This document shows, piece by piece, positions 26,449 to 36,168 of a stretch of DNA of 64,000 bases (within the stretch, counting starts at the first letter, position 1; each line of letters opens with the position of its first letter). The DNA lies in contig NZ_CP047166.1 of assembly GCF_016806125.1 (NCBI RefSeq), positions 1,178,001-1,242,000 on the forward strand. Reading direction: 5' to 3'. Origin of the DNA: Ponticoccus alexandrii. Lineage in GTDB: Bacteria > Pseudomonadota > Alphaproteobacteria > Rhodobacterales > Rhodobacteraceae. Below the pieces are notes generated by a model, which made no database searches, was not told where the DNA came from, and saw only the letters and a program-made list of their open reading frames with translations. The position numbers and the translations under genes were made by a program.

Positions 26449-28692
26449 TCAGGAATTGTCGCGCAGGTAATCCATGACCGGCCCGCGCACGGATTGCTCT
26501 CCGCGCGCGAAGGCGTCTTCGATGACGTCGCGGATCTCGGACAGGCGGTAGCGCATCAGCAGCGACTTCACTGGCCCGATGGATGCGGGCCGCATCGAAA
26601 GTGTGCGGATGCCCATGGCGGCAAGGCACAGCGCCTCGACCGGGCGGCCCGCGTCTTCGCCACAGAAGGACAGCGGCGTGTTCGAGGTCTCGCATCGCTC
26701 GACGATGAGGCGCAGGAACGACAGGAACGACTGGTTCAGCGTGTCGTAGCGGCGGCGCACGCGCTCGTTCTCGCGGTCGGCGGCGAAGAAGAACTGCTTC
26801 AGGTCGTTGCCGCCGATCGACACGAACTCGACCTCGTCGAAAAAGCGTTGCGGGGCATAGGCCAGAGAGGGCGTTTCCAGCATGGTGCCGACCTGAACCC
26901 GCTCTGGCACGCTGTGGCCCAGCTTCTGTTCGCGGGCCATGACCTTTTCAAGCTCTGCCCGGGCGTGGGTGAATTCCTCGTATTGCGCGATGAAGGGGAA
27001 CATCAGCGTCAGCGGGCGTCCGTTTGCGGCGCGGATCAGCGCCTGAAGCTGCATGCGCATCACACCGGGGCGATCCAGCGCCACCCGGATTGCGCGCCAG
27101 CCGAGGGCCGGGTTGGGCTCTTCGGTGGGCTTCATGTAGGGCAGGACCTTGTCCGACCCGATGTCCAGCGTCCGGAAGATCACGCGCTTGCCGCCCGCCG
27201 CGTCCAGAACCCGGGCATAGATTTCGGCCAGTTCGGTACGCTTGGGCATCTTGTTGCGGACGAGAAACTGCAACTCGGTCCGGAACAGGCCCACACCCTC
27301 GGCGCCCGAGCTTGTCAGCGACGGCAGATCGGCCATCAGCCCGGCGTTCATCATCAGGTGGATGCGCTGGCCATCGGCACTGACGCACTCGGCTTCCCGA
27401 ATCGAGCTATAGCGCTCCTGCGCCTTGGCCTGCATTGCCAGTTTGTCGCGAAAAGCGTTTACGACGGTCTCGTCGGGGCGCAGGTGGACCACACCCTGAT
27501 CGCCGTCGACAAGGATCTGGTCGCCGTTCAGGGCTTCGTTGGTGATGCGCTCGGCGTTGATGATCAGCGGGATCGCCAGCGCCCGGGCGACGATGACGGC
27601 GTGAGAGCCGACAGAGCCCTCCTCCAGCACCACGCCGCGCAGCTTGCGGTCATAGTCCAGCAGGTCGCCGGGGCCGATGTTGCGGGCCACGAGGATCGGG
27701 TCCTCGGGCATTTCCGACCCGGTTTCGCGTCCCTGTCCGGTCAGGATGCGCAGCAGCCGGTTCGACAGGTCGTCGAGGTCGTGCAGCCGCTCGCGCAGGT
27801 AGCCGTCGGTGACCTGGCTCATGCGGGCGCGGGTCTGGCTCTGCTCTTTCTCGACGGCGGCCTCGGCCGAGAGGCCGCGTCCGATGTCCTCTTCCATCCG
27901 CCGCAGCCAACCCTTGGAATTGGCGAACATGCGGTAGGCTTCCAGCACCTCGATCTGATCGCCCTCGCCGATCGAGGCGCCGGCCAGCATCTGGTCGACC
28001 GAGACGCGCAGGCGGTCCACCGCCTCTTGCAGGCGCGTCAGCTCGGTCTCGGGGTCGTCTGCGACGAGGTTGGTCACCACCACGCGCGGCTCGTGCAGCC
28101 AGACGTGGCCCATGGTCGCGCCTTCCTGCCCGGTGCTGCCGCGGAACAGCACCGCCTGCGTGTGGCGCTTTTCCATCGCCGCGCCTTCGCCGACGAAGGC
28201 GCCAAGCTCGGTCATCTCGGCCAGTACCATGGCCACGACTTCCAGCGCGTAGATCTCGTCGTCCGAGAACTGGCGGGCCTGTTTCGACTGCACGACCAGT
28301 ACGCCCAGCTTTTCGCCAAGGCGCTGGATCGGGACGCCGAGGAAGCTGGAATAGATCTCTTCGCCGGTCTCGGGCATGAAGCGGAAACCGGGTTCCGACG
28401 GCGCGTCAGCGGCATTCACGGTCTTGCCGGTGCGGGCGACGCGCCCGACGAGGCCCTCGCCCAGCTTCATCCGGGTCTCGTGCACCGCGGCCTCGTTCAG
28501 GCCCTGCGTGGCGCAAAGCTCCAGCGTGTCGGCGTCGCGGAAGAGGTAGATGGAGCAGACCTCGGTGCCCATCGAGTCGGCGGTCAGGTGGGTGATCTTG
28601 TCCAGCCGCGCCTGACCGGCAGCGTCCTCGGCCATGGTGTCGCGCAACCGGCCGAGCAGTTTCCTGCTTTCGCTTTCGAAGGCGTTTGCCAT
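26449..28692 (-). CDS. ptsP: Phosphoenolpyruvate-protein phosphotransferase PtsP (EI-Ntr)
   Basis: First enzyme of the nitrogen phosphotransferase system; it takes phosphate from PEP and passes it to NPr. 747 residues: GAF domain (about 20-165, as in EI-Ntr but not sugar EI), N-terminal EI helical domain, phospho-His domain (GSVGSHAVIVAR, His364), and the PEP-binding TIM barrel (GAEGVGLFRTELQFL, NPALGWRAIR, FVSIGGNDLKQFF, SFCGEDA). In Rhodobacterales it usually follows lysC; here a MarR gene and a membrane protein gene lie between. Confidence 0.96.
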   Translation of the reverse strand: MANAFESESRKLLGRLRDTMAEDAAGQARLDKITHLTADSMGTEVCSIYLFRDADTLELCATQGLNEAAVHETRMKLGEGLVGRVARTGKTVNAADAPSEPGFRFMPETGEEIYSSFLGVPIQRLGEKLGVLVVQSKQARQFSDDEIYALEVVAMVLAEMTELGAFVGEGAAMEKRHTQAVLFRGSTGQEGATMGHVWLHEPRVVVTNLVADDPETELTRLQEAVDRLRVSVDQMLAGASIGEGDQIEVLEAYRMFANSKGWLRRMEEDIGRGLSAEAAVEKEQSQTRARMSQVTDGYLRERLHDLDDLSNRLLRILTGQGRETGSEMPEDPILVARNIGPGDLLDYDRKLRGVVLEEGSVGSHAVIVARALAIPLIINAERITNEALNGDQILVDGDQGVVHLRPDETVVNAFRDKLAMQAKAQERYSSIREAECVSADGQRIHLMMNAGLMADLPSLTSSGAEGVGLFRTELQFLVRNKMPKRTELAEIYARVLDAAGGKRVIFRTLDIGSDKVLPYMKPTEEPNPALGWRAIRVALDRPGVMRMQLQALIRAANGRPLTLMFPFIAQYEEFTHARAELEKVMAREQKLGHSVPERVQVGTMLETPSLAYAPQRFFDEVEFVSIGGNDLKQFFFAADRENERVRRRYDTLNQSFLSFLRLIVERCETSNTPLSFCGEDAGRPVEALCLAAMGIRTLSMRPASIGPVKSLLMRYRLSEIRDVIEDAFARGEQSVRGPVMDYLRDNS

Positions 28693-28776
28693 TGCAGTCT
28701 GTCCCGTATCCCCTGTTTTCCAGCTATAGGCGAGTAAGCGGGGGGAGGGAAAGCAGGAAGCTGGAAAACCGGCTAT

Positions 28777-29208
28777 TCAGGACGGGCGCAGGGCGTCGAT
28801 GACGCGCTGTGCGGTGTTTATGAACGCGCGCCGCTCTTCGGGGGACAGCTGCGCGAGGGCGCGTCGGTTCACCTGTTGCGCGCGGTCGGTGGCCGGGCCG
28901 TGCAGGGCGCGGCCATGTTCGGTCAGGTAGATCAGGCTGCGGCGGGCGTCGTCCGGATCGGGGCGGCGCAGGATCAGCCCGTCGCGCTGCATCCGCGCCA
29001 GCGTGCGGGCCATGGTCGCCTGCTCGATGTCCAGCCGCCGCGTCAGGTCCGCCTGCGTCAGCCCGTCCTGCGCCCAAAGCTCCAGCATCGCGGGAAAGGT
29101 GCCGGGGGTGAGGCCAAGCTCGGCGACGCTGTCGCGCAGCGCCCCGGCGAACAGGCGTGCCATGTGGTTCACGAGGTACCCGGCAGAGGTGGTCTTGTCG
29201 AAAGTCAT
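28777..29208 (-). CDS. MarR family transcriptional regulator
   Basis: 143 residues from MTFDKTTSAG. The winged helix-turn-helix is clear: LTQADLTRRLDIEQATMART then LARMQRDGLILRRPDPDDAR, with LTEHGRAL in the wing. An upstream ATG at 29253 would add 15 residues but has no better ribosome site and lies inside the likely operator. Divergent from a membrane protein gene, the usual MarR layout; ligand unknown. Confidence 0.9.
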   Translation of the reverse strand: MTFDKTTSAGYLVNHMARLFAGALRDSVAELGLTPGTFPAMLELWAQDGLTQADLTRRLDIEQATMARTLARMQRDGLILRRPDPDDARRSLIYLTEHGRALHGPATDRAQQVNRRALAQLSPEERRAFINTAQRVIDALRPS

Positions 29209-29224
29209 GGCGGACAGGATACAG

Positions 29225-29290
29225 GTTGATAGTAGGCTATGCAAATTATTCATGCCATGCTATGTGTTTCGGTATATAGCAAGCTATGGA
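29225..29290. promoter_or_regulatory. Possible MarR operator region
   Basis: GCTATG occurs three times, at 29236, 29259 and 29283, spaced 23 and 24 bases. The last is part of the inverted repeat ATAGC AA GCTAT (29276-29287). The region lies between the two divergent starts and is locally AT-rich. Confidence 0.4.
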
Positions 29291-29302
29291 AAGGGAATCG
29301 AG

Positions 29303-29752
29303 ATGATACGCTGGGTACATCCTATTGCGGGTATGGCCGCGGGCGCCCTGATCGTCGGCTTTCAGGCCGCGACGATCCGGGCGGAACTGTCGGGCAGCCT
29401 CGCCGAGATACGCGCCGTCAAGGAGGGGGTGCTTTATGCCCTGCCGGTTCTGGCGATCTGCCTGATGACGGTCGGGGGCAGCGGGCGCGCCCTCGCCGGG
29501 CCGCGACCAAAGGGAGTGGCGCAGAGAAAGCGCGACCGGATGAAGCTGATCGCGGCCAATGGCCTGATCGTTCTGGTGCCCGCGGCGGTGTTCCTGCACT
29601 GGCGCGCGCAGACCGTCGGGGTGGATGCGGTCTTTCAGGCGGTTCAGGCGGTCGAGATCGTGGCGGGGCTGACCAACCTTGTCCTGATCGGGCGCAGCGC
29701 CCGTGACGGCCTGCGCCTGTCGGGCCGCCTGCGCCGACGTCCCTCCCGCTAG
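29303..29752 (+). CDS. Four-helix membrane protein next to MarR
   Basis: 149 residues with four predicted membrane helices (VHPIAGMAAGALIVGF, VLYALPVLAICLMTVG, MKLIAANGLIVLVPAAVF, VEIVAGLTNLVLIG) joined by a basic loop (GPRPKGVAQRKRDRMK). No transporter family is recognised. The ATG has AGGGA upstream. Probably controlled by the divergent MarR regulator. Confidence 0.7.
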   Translation: MIRWVHPIAGMAAGALIVGFQAATIRAELSGSLAEIRAVKEGVLYALPVLAICLMTVGGSGRALAGPRPKGVAQRKRDRMKLIAANGLIVLVPAAVFLHWRAQTVGVDAVFQAVQAVEIVAGLTNLVLIGRSARDGLRLSGRLRRRPSR

Positions 29753-29843
29753 CGGCTTGGCGGCGGGACGCGTGGGCCTCTTAGGGGCCCGCGTTCTGGT
29801 CAGTCGTTAGTGGCCAGGTGTGGTCGACCCAAGGCTGCGGCCC

Positions 29844-31103
29844 TCAGGCCACCTTGTCCAGTTCGAAGGCGTCGTGCAGGGCCTGCACCGCAAGCTCCAT
29901 GTACTTGCGTTCGATCAGGACAGAGATCTTGATCTCGGAGGTGGTGATGACCTGAATGTTGATGTTCTCGTCCGAGAGCACCTTGAACATCTGCGCCGCC
30001 ACGCCCGCCGCCGAGCGCATGCCGATGCCGACGACCGAGACCTTGGCCACGTCGGTTTCCACCGCCAGAGTCTCGTAGGTCAGCTTGCCCGCCGCCTTGG
30101 CGTCGCCAAGCGCCTTCTCGGCGCGCTTCACCTGGTTCACAGGGCAGGAGAAGGTCATGTCCGTCACGCCTTCGGTGTGGCCCTTGTAGTTCAGTTCCGA
30201 AACGTTCTGGACGATCATGTCCACGTTCACGCCCGCATCCGCCAGCGTGCCGAAGATGCCCGCCGCGATGCCGGGACGATCCTCGACGGTGACGAGGGTC
30301 ATCTTGGCCTCGTCACGCGAATAGGCCACACCGGCCACGACATTCGATTCCATGATTTCCTCCTCGTCGCAGACGAGCGTCCCCGCATCGTCGGACTGTT
30401 CCTCGAAACTCGACAGCACCCGCAGGCGCACCTTGTAGCGCATCGCCAGCTCGACAGAGCGGGTCTGCAACACCTTGGCCCCCAGCGAGGCCAGTTCCAG
30501 CATTTCCTCGAAGGAGATGCGGCTCAGCTTGCGCGCCTTCTCGCAGATGCGCGGGTCGGTGGTGTAGACGCCGTCCACATCGGTGTAGATGTCGCAGCGC
30601 TCGGCCCCGAAGGCGGCGGCGAAGGCGACTGCGGTGGTATCCGACCCGCCCCGGCCCAGCGTGGTGATCCGGCCCTCGGGGCTGATACCCTGAAAGCCCG
30701 CGACGACGGCGACCTTCATGCCCTCGCCGAACTTGGCGGTGATGTTGTCGGTGGGGATCTCTTCGATTCGTGCGTTGGCATGCGCGCCGGTGGTCATGAC
30801 CGGCACCTGCCAGCCCTGCCACGACCGCGCGGGCACGTCCATTTCCTGCAGCGTCAGCGCCATGAGGCCCGCCGTCACGTTCTCGCCCGAGGACACCACG
30901 GCATCGTATTCGCGCGCGTCGAACAGCGGAGAGGTCTCTTCGACGAAGCCCACCAGCTTGTTCGTCTCGCCTGACATGGCCGAGACGATGACGATCACGT
31001 CGTAGCCCTTGGCCACCTCTACGCCCACGCGTTTCGCGGCGCGGCGGATGCGGTCGAGGGTGGCGACGGAGGTGCCGCCGAATTTCATGACGAGAACGGG
31101 CAT
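29844..31103 (-). CDS. lysC: Aspartate kinase
   Basis: Phosphorylates aspartate, the first step of lysine, threonine and methionine synthesis. 419 residues: kinase signature MKFGGTSVATLDRI at the N-terminus, IVIVSAMSGETNKL, LGRGGSDTTAVAFAAA, YTDVDGVYTTDPR, then two ACT domains (from about residue 265) that should bind lysine and/or threonine. Normal length for the single-function enzyme. No lysine riboswitch is visible upstream; the leader is too short for one. Confidence 0.96.
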   Translation of the reverse strand: MPVLVMKFGGTSVATLDRIRRAAKRVGVEVAKGYDVIVIVSAMSGETNKLVGFVEETSPLFDAREYDAVVSSGENVTAGLMALTLQEMDVPARSWQGWQVPVMTTGAHANARIEEIPTDNITAKFGEGMKVAVVAGFQGISPEGRITTLGRGGSDTTAVAFAAAFGAERCDIYTDVDGVYTTDPRICEKARKLSRISFEEMLELASLGAKVLQTRSVELAMRYKVRLRVLSSFEEQSDDAGTLVCDEEEIMESNVVAGVAYSRDEAKMTLVTVEDRPGIAAGIFGTLADAGVNVDMIVQNVSELNYKGHTEGVTDMTFSCPVNQVKRAEKALGDAKAAGKLTYETLAVETDVAKVSVVGIGMRSAAGVAAQMFKVLSDENINIQVITTSEIKISVLIERKYMELAVQALHDAFELDKVA

Positions 31104-31210
31104 GGGGCGCGTCTTTCCTGCAAGATCGCGCGCGATTTACGCAACTGTCAGAAAAGAGGCAAGCCTTTTGGGCAGAAGGGTGGTCCGGGACCCGGGCGGT
31201 CGGTGGGGGC

Positions 31211-31663
31211 TCAGGGCGCGCGGTAGTCCGTCGGCGTGATGGCCCCGCCCTGCGCGACATGGGTTTCCTTGTTCGGATGAACCTCGGTGTTCTGGGCAGA
31301 GACGGCCTGCCAGCCTTCCGGTCCCCGGGCCATAACGAAGCACATTATCGTCTGGCGATCTCCGGCGGGGCTGCCATCGGGTCCGCGCTGGCCCCGCAGG
31401 GTCAGGCGGCAGCGTACCAGCGCGTGATCGGGTCCCAGCTGGCGGGTCTCGGTCCGGCCCGCATGCAGGGTGGTCTGTGCAAAGAAGCTGTTCAGGGCAT
31501 AGTCGTGCGGTCTGGCGATGGCCGCCCGCCCGTGCCACCACAGCCCGGTGACATTGACGAAATCGCCGTCCTCGGAAAACAGCGCCGCGATGTCCGCGCC
31601 GGATCGCGCCTGCCATGCCGCGACAAAGGCCGCGACGATGTCCCCGGCGCGGTCAAGCGCCAC
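31211..31663 (-). CDS. SnoaL/SgcJ-like protein (NTF2 fold)
   Basis: 150 residues from a GTG. Features: VAAFVAAWQARSGADIAALF, SEDGDFVNVTGLWWHGRAAI, then a beta-rich part (HALVRCRLTLRGQ, RQTIMCFVMARGPEGWQAVS, AQNTEV). This is the pattern of SgcJ/EcaC-type SnoaL-like proteins. Catalytic role unknown. It starts four bases after the DUF1178 stop codon, so the two are probably one transcription unit. Confidence 0.75.
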   Translation of the reverse strand: MALDRAGDIVAAFVAAWQARSGADIAALFSEDGDFVNVTGLWWHGRAAIARPHDYALNSFFAQTTLHAGRTETRQLGPDHALVRCRLTLRGQRGPDGSPAGDRQTIMCFVMARGPEGWQAVSAQNTEVHPNKETHVAQGGAITPTDYRAP

Positions 31664-31667
31664 CGGC

Positions 31668-32093
31668 TCAGTTGCTCTTGCGCGTCGGCACGAAGGGCAG
31701 GGGCGCGATGGGAATGCCGTCCTTGACCAGGGCCCTGGCCTCGTCGCCGCGCGCCTCGCCCCAGATCGCGCGCTCTGGCGCGTCGCCCTGATGCATGGCG
31801 CGTGCCTCTTTCGCGAAGTTGGGCCCGACATAGTCCGAGGTCTTCTCGACATGAGCCTTGAGGGCCGCAAGCGCCTGTTCCGCCGCAGTGCCGGGGCTGC
31901 GCAGCGGTTTCGGCGGCTCTGCCGCCTCGGTGCCGTTGACGCGAGGCGCCATCAGCGCCTTTTCCACGGACTCGGTGCCGCAGACGGCGCAGGCCACGAG
32001 GCCGGTGGCCTGAAGCTTGTCAAAGGCGGCGGCGGACTGGAACCAGCTGTCGAAGCGGTGGCCCTCTGCGCATTTCAGGCTGTACTGGATCAT
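31668..32093 (-). CDS. DUF1178 family protein
   Basis: 141 residues. The N-terminus MIQYSLKCAEGHRFDSWFQS with a later CAVCGTESVEKALMAPRV has the Cys pairs of a rubredoxin-like zinc site. The C-terminus EARAMHQGDAPERAIWGEA and PFVPTRKSN is the family signature. Function unknown. Confidence 0.88.
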   Translation of the reverse strand: MIQYSLKCAEGHRFDSWFQSAAAFDKLQATGLVACAVCGTESVEKALMAPRVNGTEAAEPPKPLRSPGTAAEQALAALKAHVEKTSDYVGPNFAKEARAMHQGDAPERAIWGEARGDEARALVKDGIPIAPLPFVPTRKSN

Positions 32094-32156
32094 CGGCCCG
32101 ATTTTCCCTGATTATCCGTTTGAAAATAAGGATTCCGCGGGCGCGATCAAGGTGAA

Positions 32157-33377
32157 CTATGCGCGTGGCAGATGGTCGGCAAGCAGGTCGCACAGGGTCG
32201 TGGCATCCGCCTGCGGGCGCAGCGCCTTCTGCACCGCCTCTCCGGCCCGCGCCTGCGCTTCGGGATCGGTGAGGGCACGCAGGGCTTCGGCCAGGGCGGC
32301 GCCATCCGGCACCGTCACCGAGGCCCCGGCCAGCGCCAGCCGCTCGGCGGCGGTGGTAAAGTTGCGCATGTCCGGCCCGTGCAGCAGCGCCGCGCCGAAG
32401 GCGGCGGGCTCGTAGGGGGTATGGCCGCCCCGGTCGGTCAGGGTGCCGCCGATGAAGACACGCCCGGCGCTGGCGTACCACAGGGCCATCTCGCCCATGG
32501 TGTCCGCCAGGTAGACCTGCGCGCCTTCCGGGTCCTGCCCCAGGCTGCGCCGGGCCAGCGTCAGGCCGCGCGCGTCGATCAGCGCGGCAATGGCATCGGC
32601 CCGCACGGGGTGGCGGGGGGCAAGGATCAGGCGCAGCCCCGGGTCCTGCGTCAGAAGCGCGGCATGGGCGTCGAGCACCGCCGCGTCCTCGCCCTCGTGG
32701 GTCGAGGCGGCCAGCCAGGTCCGGGCGCGGTCGAAGGCGGGGGCCTCGGCGGGCGGCGGTGCGGTGTAGAAGGCCTTGAGGTCGACGGTGGGGCCGAGGG
32801 CCTCCTGCGACAGGCCAAGCGCCTGCAGGCGCCGGGCGGTGCCGGGGTCTTGCGGCACCACGAGGTCGAGCCGGGTCAGAAGGCGGCGGGCAAGGCGGGG
32901 AAAGCGGCCCCAGATCCCGGCGGAGCCTTCGCTCAGGCGGGTGCCGAGGCCGATCACCGGGCCGGGACACAGCAGGATGCGGTTGGGCCAGAGTTCCGAT
33001 TCGAGCGTGACATGGGCGCGGACCGTCCAGTCGCGGCAGGTGCGCCGGGTGGTCGCCGCAAGATCCAGCGGCGCGGGTCGGACGCTGGTGCGCGGCAGGT
33101 TCCAGTCCCGCGCAAAGGCGACGCCGGTGGCGGTATTGGCGGTGATCAGCCAGCGCAGGTCGGGTCGGGCCGTGACAAGCGCTTCGAGCACTGGCCGGGT
33201 CGAGGCAAGCTCTCCGTTCGAGGCGCCGTGCAGCCAGACATGCGGGCCGGGGGCCGGATCGGCGACGCGCAGCCTTGCGCAGACCGCTAGGCGCCCGCCA
33301 TCGCGCGCGGCCCGGAACAGGATGATCGTCGCGAAGAGGCTGGCGAGAAGACGGTAGAGCAGCACGGCGGCACCCAT
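32157..33377 (-). CDS. waaA: 3-deoxy-D-manno-octulosonic acid (Kdo) transferase
   Basis: Transfers Kdo to lipid A precursors at the inner membrane. 406 residues: N-terminal membrane anchor (LLYRLLASLFATIILFRAAR), then HGASNGELASTRPVLEAL, the donor-side Glu in VTLESELWPNRI, the TVDLKAFY block and the nucleotide-sugar site GGTLTDRGGHTPYEPAAFG. Glycosyltransferase family 30. lpxK, often a neighbour, is not present here. Confidence 0.92.
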   Translation of the reverse strand: MGAAVLLYRLLASLFATIILFRAARDGGRLAVCARLRVADPAPGPHVWLHGASNGELASTRPVLEALVTARPDLRWLITANTATGVAFARDWNLPRTSVRPAPLDLAATTRRTCRDWTVRAHVTLESELWPNRILLCPGPVIGLGTRLSEGSAGIWGRFPRLARRLLTRLDLVVPQDPGTARRLQALGLSQEALGPTVDLKAFYTAPPPAEAPAFDRARTWLAASTHEGEDAAVLDAHAALLTQDPGLRLILAPRHPVRADAIAALIDARGLTLARRSLGQDPEGAQVYLADTMGEMALWYASAGRVFIGGTLTDRGGHTPYEPAAFGAALLHGPDMRNFTTAAERLALAGASVTVPDGAALAEALRALTDPEAQARAGEAVQKALRPQADATTLCDLLADHLPRA

Positions 33378-33813
33378 TCTGGCGGCGGTCTGCCGGGGCC
33401 ATACGGGGGCGGCGGCCCCCTTGGCAAGTCTCTCGGGGCAGGCTCGGAGCTTGGGCGGTATCGGCGCGGGCCGCTGCCGGGGGCTGGCGGGCCTTCCGTC
33501 GGGCTAAAAACACCGTGAGGCCAAGGGCTGCGCTTACGCGGGCCCCGTGGAGCTTTGCGCCGGTTGCTGGTCTCGCCCGGGGGGCCGCGACTGACGTCAG
33601 GGGCGTTTCGAATTCCGCGACATACATGTGAGGGCCTGCACCGGGGCCACACGCATGGGCGCATGTGCGGAGACGCCATCTGTATCCTGACGCGGACCTC
33701 GATGGTTTTGCTTTTGTGAAAAGGGCTTTGAGGTGCGGTCTTCATGCGATGGATCAAGTCGCAGGTGACCGCCGGCTTTGTGCCGGGCAAGGGGGCGCGA
33801 TGTCTGGGGGTAA
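33378..33813. other. Non-coding gap upstream of waaA
   Basis: About 435 bases between waaA and tRNA-Thr. GC-rich, with no protein-like frame and no repeat copy recognised. It should hold the waaA promoter near its left end. Confidence 0.4.
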
Positions 33814-33888
<75 letters not shown>

Positions 33889-33900
33889 GCCGTGGCGGGG

Positions 33901-33929
33901 CTGATAGACGCAATTTCCGGACCGCGCAA
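33901..33929 (-). promoter_or_regulatory. Sigma-70 promoter of tRNA-Thr
   Basis: Minus strand TTGCGC (-35), 17-base spacer, TATCAG (-10), ending 12 bases before the tRNA 5' end. Confidence 0.5.
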
Positions 33930-34019
33930 GAGGGCCGGGGAAAAAATCTGAACGGCTTTGCCGGGGATCGGCAGGGCGCAGGCTGGACCCGGTTTCGGCC
34001 CTGCGATACAGGAGAAGGC

Positions 34020-34181
34020 ATGGACGGCAAGCAGGGCAAGAGCGGGCGGAAAGCGCCCGCGTCGCGGGATGAGCGGCTGAAGGCGGCGCTGAAGGCGAAC
34101 CTTGCGCGTCGCAAGGCGCAGAGCCGTGCGCGGCAGGCCTCCGACGCGGCAGACCAGAGCAAAGACGACAACGAGAACTGA
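34020..34181 (+). CDS. Small basic protein upstream of murA
   Basis: 53 residues, highly charged: Lys/Arg-rich first half (RDERLKAALKANLARRKAQS), acidic end (DAADQSKDDNEN). No domain recognised. AGGAGAAGG precedes the ATG and the stop codon is 9 bases before murA. Short proteins of this composition precede murA in related genomes, so it is probably real. Confidence 0.65.
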   Translation: MDGKQGKSGRKAPASRDERLKAALKANLARRKAQSRARQASDAADQSKDDNEN

Positions 34182-34190
34182 GAGGCAGGC

Positions 34191-35462
34191 ATGGATTCCA
34201 TTCTGGTGACGGGCGGCAACCCGCTGAACGGCGAGATTCCTATCGCAGGCGCGAAAAACGCCTGCCTGACGCTGATGCCGGCGACGCTGCTCAGCGAAGA
34301 GCCACTGACGCTGACCAATGCGCCGCGGCTTTCGGATATCCGCACCATGACCCGACTACTCGAGTCGCTGGGCGCCGAGGTGACGGCCCTGAACGAGGGC
34401 CGCGTGCTGGCGATGTCCTCGCATGGCGCGATCTCGACATGGGCCGATTACGACATCGTGCGCAAGATGCGGGCCTCGATCCTCGTGCTGGGGCCGCTTC
34501 TGGCGCGTTTCGGCCATGCCGAGGTCTCGCTGCCCGGCGGCTGTTCCATCGGGGCGCGTCCCGTGGACCTGCACCTGAAGGCGATGGAGGCGCTTGGCGC
34601 CGAAATGGACCTGCGCGACGGCTATGTCTATGCCAAGGCGCCGGCGGGCGGTCTGAAGGGCGGCATCGTCGATTTCCCGCTGGTGTCGGTGGGCGCGACG
34701 GAGAACGCCCTGCTGGCGGCGGTGCTTGCCAAGGGCACCACGGTTCTGAAGAACGCCGCGCGCGAGCCCGAGATCGTCGACCTGGTGCAGTGCCTGCGCA
34801 AGATGGGCGCGCAGATCGAGGGCGAGGGCTCTTCCGAGATCACCATTCAGGGGGTCGACCGGCTGGGCGGCGCGACGCATGGCGTTGTCACCGACCGGAT
34901 CGAGCTGGGCACCTACATGCTGGCGCCCGCGATCTGCGGCGGCGAGGTGACCTGCCTTGGCGGGCGGATCGACCTGCTGTCGGCCTTCTGCGAAAAGCTG
35001 GACGCGGCGGGGATTTCCGTCACCGAGGGGCCGCGCGGGCTGACCGTTGCGCGCAAGAACGGGCGCGTGCGGGCAGTGGACGTGGTGACAGAGCCTTTCC
35101 CCGGCTTCCCGACCGACCTTCAGGCGCAGATGATGGCGCTGATGTGCACTGCCGAGGGGACATCGGTTCTGGAAGAGAAGATCTTCGAGAACCGCTTCAT
35201 GCATGCGCCGGAACTGATGCGCATGGGTGCGCGGATCGAGGTGCAGGGCGGCCATGCCACGGTGACCGGGGTCGAGCGGCTGAGGGGCGCGCCTGTCATG
35301 GCGACCGACCTGCGGGCCAGCGTGTCGCTGATCCTTGCCGGGCTTGCGGCAGAGGGTGAGACACTGGTGAGCCGGGTCTATCATCTCGACAGGGGCTACG
35401 AGAACGTGGAACAGAAACTGTCGGCGCTGGGCGCGCGGATCGAACGGGTGAAAGACGCATGA
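34191..35462 (+). CDS. murA: UDP-N-acetylglucosamine 1-carboxyvinyltransferase
   Basis: First committed step of peptidoglycan synthesis, using PEP. 423 residues. N-terminal [17 protein letters not shown] with the substrate Lys and Asn, catalytic Cys118 in [16 protein letters not shown] (the fosfomycin target), then [10 protein letters not shown] and [14 protein letters not shown]. Normal length. It overlaps the DUF2948 gene by four bases. Confidence 0.97.
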   Translation: MDSILVTGGNPLNGEIPIAGAKNACLTLMPATLLSEEPLTLTNAPRLSDIRTMTRLLESLGAEVTALNEGRVLAMSSHGAISTWADYDIVRKMRASILVLGPLLARFGHAEVSLPGGCSIGARPVDLHLKAMEALGAEMDLRDGYVYAKAPAGGLKGGIVDFPLVSVGATENALLAAVLAKGTTVLKNAAREPEIVDLVQCLRKMGAQIEGEGSSEITIQGVDRLGGATHGVVTDRIELGTYMLAPAICGGEVTCLGGRIDLLSAFCEKLDAAGISVTEGPRGLTVARKNGRVRAVDVVTEPFPGFPTDLQAQMMALMCTAEGTSVLEEKIFENRFMHAPELMRMGARIEVQGGHATVTGVERLRGAPVMATDLRASVSLILAGLAAEGETLVSRVYHLDRGYENVEQKLSALGARIERVKDA

Positions 35463-35923
35463 CCGAGGATGCACGGTTCGAGGATGCCGGCGGGCGGGCG
35501 CTGAACCTTGGGGCCATGGACGCCGGTGATCTGGACGTGATCTCGGCACTGGCGCAGGACGCGGTTCTGCCGGTGACCGAAATCCGCTGGCAGAAGAGGG
35601 CAAGACGGCTGAGCCTGCTGGTGAACCGCCTGCGGCGCGAGGAGACACCGCGCGGCGCGGTCGAACGGGTGCGGGCGTTGCTGGTGATAGACAACGTGCT
35701 GGGCGTCTCGAGCCAGGGAGTCGACCGGGAAGACCGCGACCTGGTGCTGTCGGTGCTTTCCGTGAGCTTCGAGCCGGGTGAGGCGCCGGCGGGGGCGGTT
35801 GTCCTGACCCTTGCGGGCGACGGCGCTCTGCGCGCCGAGGTCGAGGCGCTTGAAGTGACTCTGAAAGACGTGACCCGACCCTATGTGGCGCCCTCCGGCA
35901 AGCTGCCCGATCACGGCGCCTGA
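35459..35923 (+). CDS. DUF2948 family protein
   Basis: 154 residues. [20 protein letters not shown] near the start, [37 protein letters not shown] and the C-terminal [20 protein letters not shown] are family signatures. Function unknown; the murA-DUF2948-hisD order is common in Rhodobacterales. Confidence 0.85.
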   Translation: MTEDARFEDAGGRALNLGAMDAGDLDVISALAQDAVLPVTEIRWQKRARRLSLLVNRLRREETPRGAVERVRALLVIDNVLGVSSQGVDREDRDLVLSVLSVSFEPGEAPAGAVVLTLAGDGALRAEVEALEVTLKDVTRPYVAPSGKLPDHGA

Positions 35924-36077
35924 GCCGGTATCGCCGGTCAGGTCCGGGCCGGGCCAGGGGCGGGGCGGTCCGCTGGGCGCCCCGACCGCGCGGCCCTGCG
36001 GCCCCGCGGCGGCCCACCCTCCAGCCACGTCCCGGAGACTATCGGTGACGGGGGTGTTTGGGGTGGCCGTGCAGTCA

Positions 36078-36100
36078 GGTATTTGGGCCAAGAAGAAGCC
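36078..36100 (-). repeat. Dispersed intergenic repeat, copy 5 (short)
   Basis: GGTATTTGGGCCAAGAAGAA then GCC: the core in reverse orientation, 69 bases before hisD. No GC-rich hairpin module is attached. Confidence 0.55.
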
Positions 36101-36168
36101 CGGGGCGCTTGAGGGTTTGCGGCCTGCGCGGTACATCCCTCCGGATCTTGCCGCGAAGGAGGCCCGTC

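Noticed and set aside
26494-28737. A 747-codon open frame exactly antisense to ptsP
   Set aside because: It mirrors ptsP codon positions, has no recognisable domain and a composition typical of antisense frames in GC-rich DNA. ptsP itself has all its motifs.
29820-30974. A 384-codon plus-strand frame opposite lysC
   Set aside because: Shadow of the aspartate kinase gene, no domain.
31104-31210. Lysine riboswitch before lysC
   Set aside because: About 100 bases only, with no conserved lysine-box elements.
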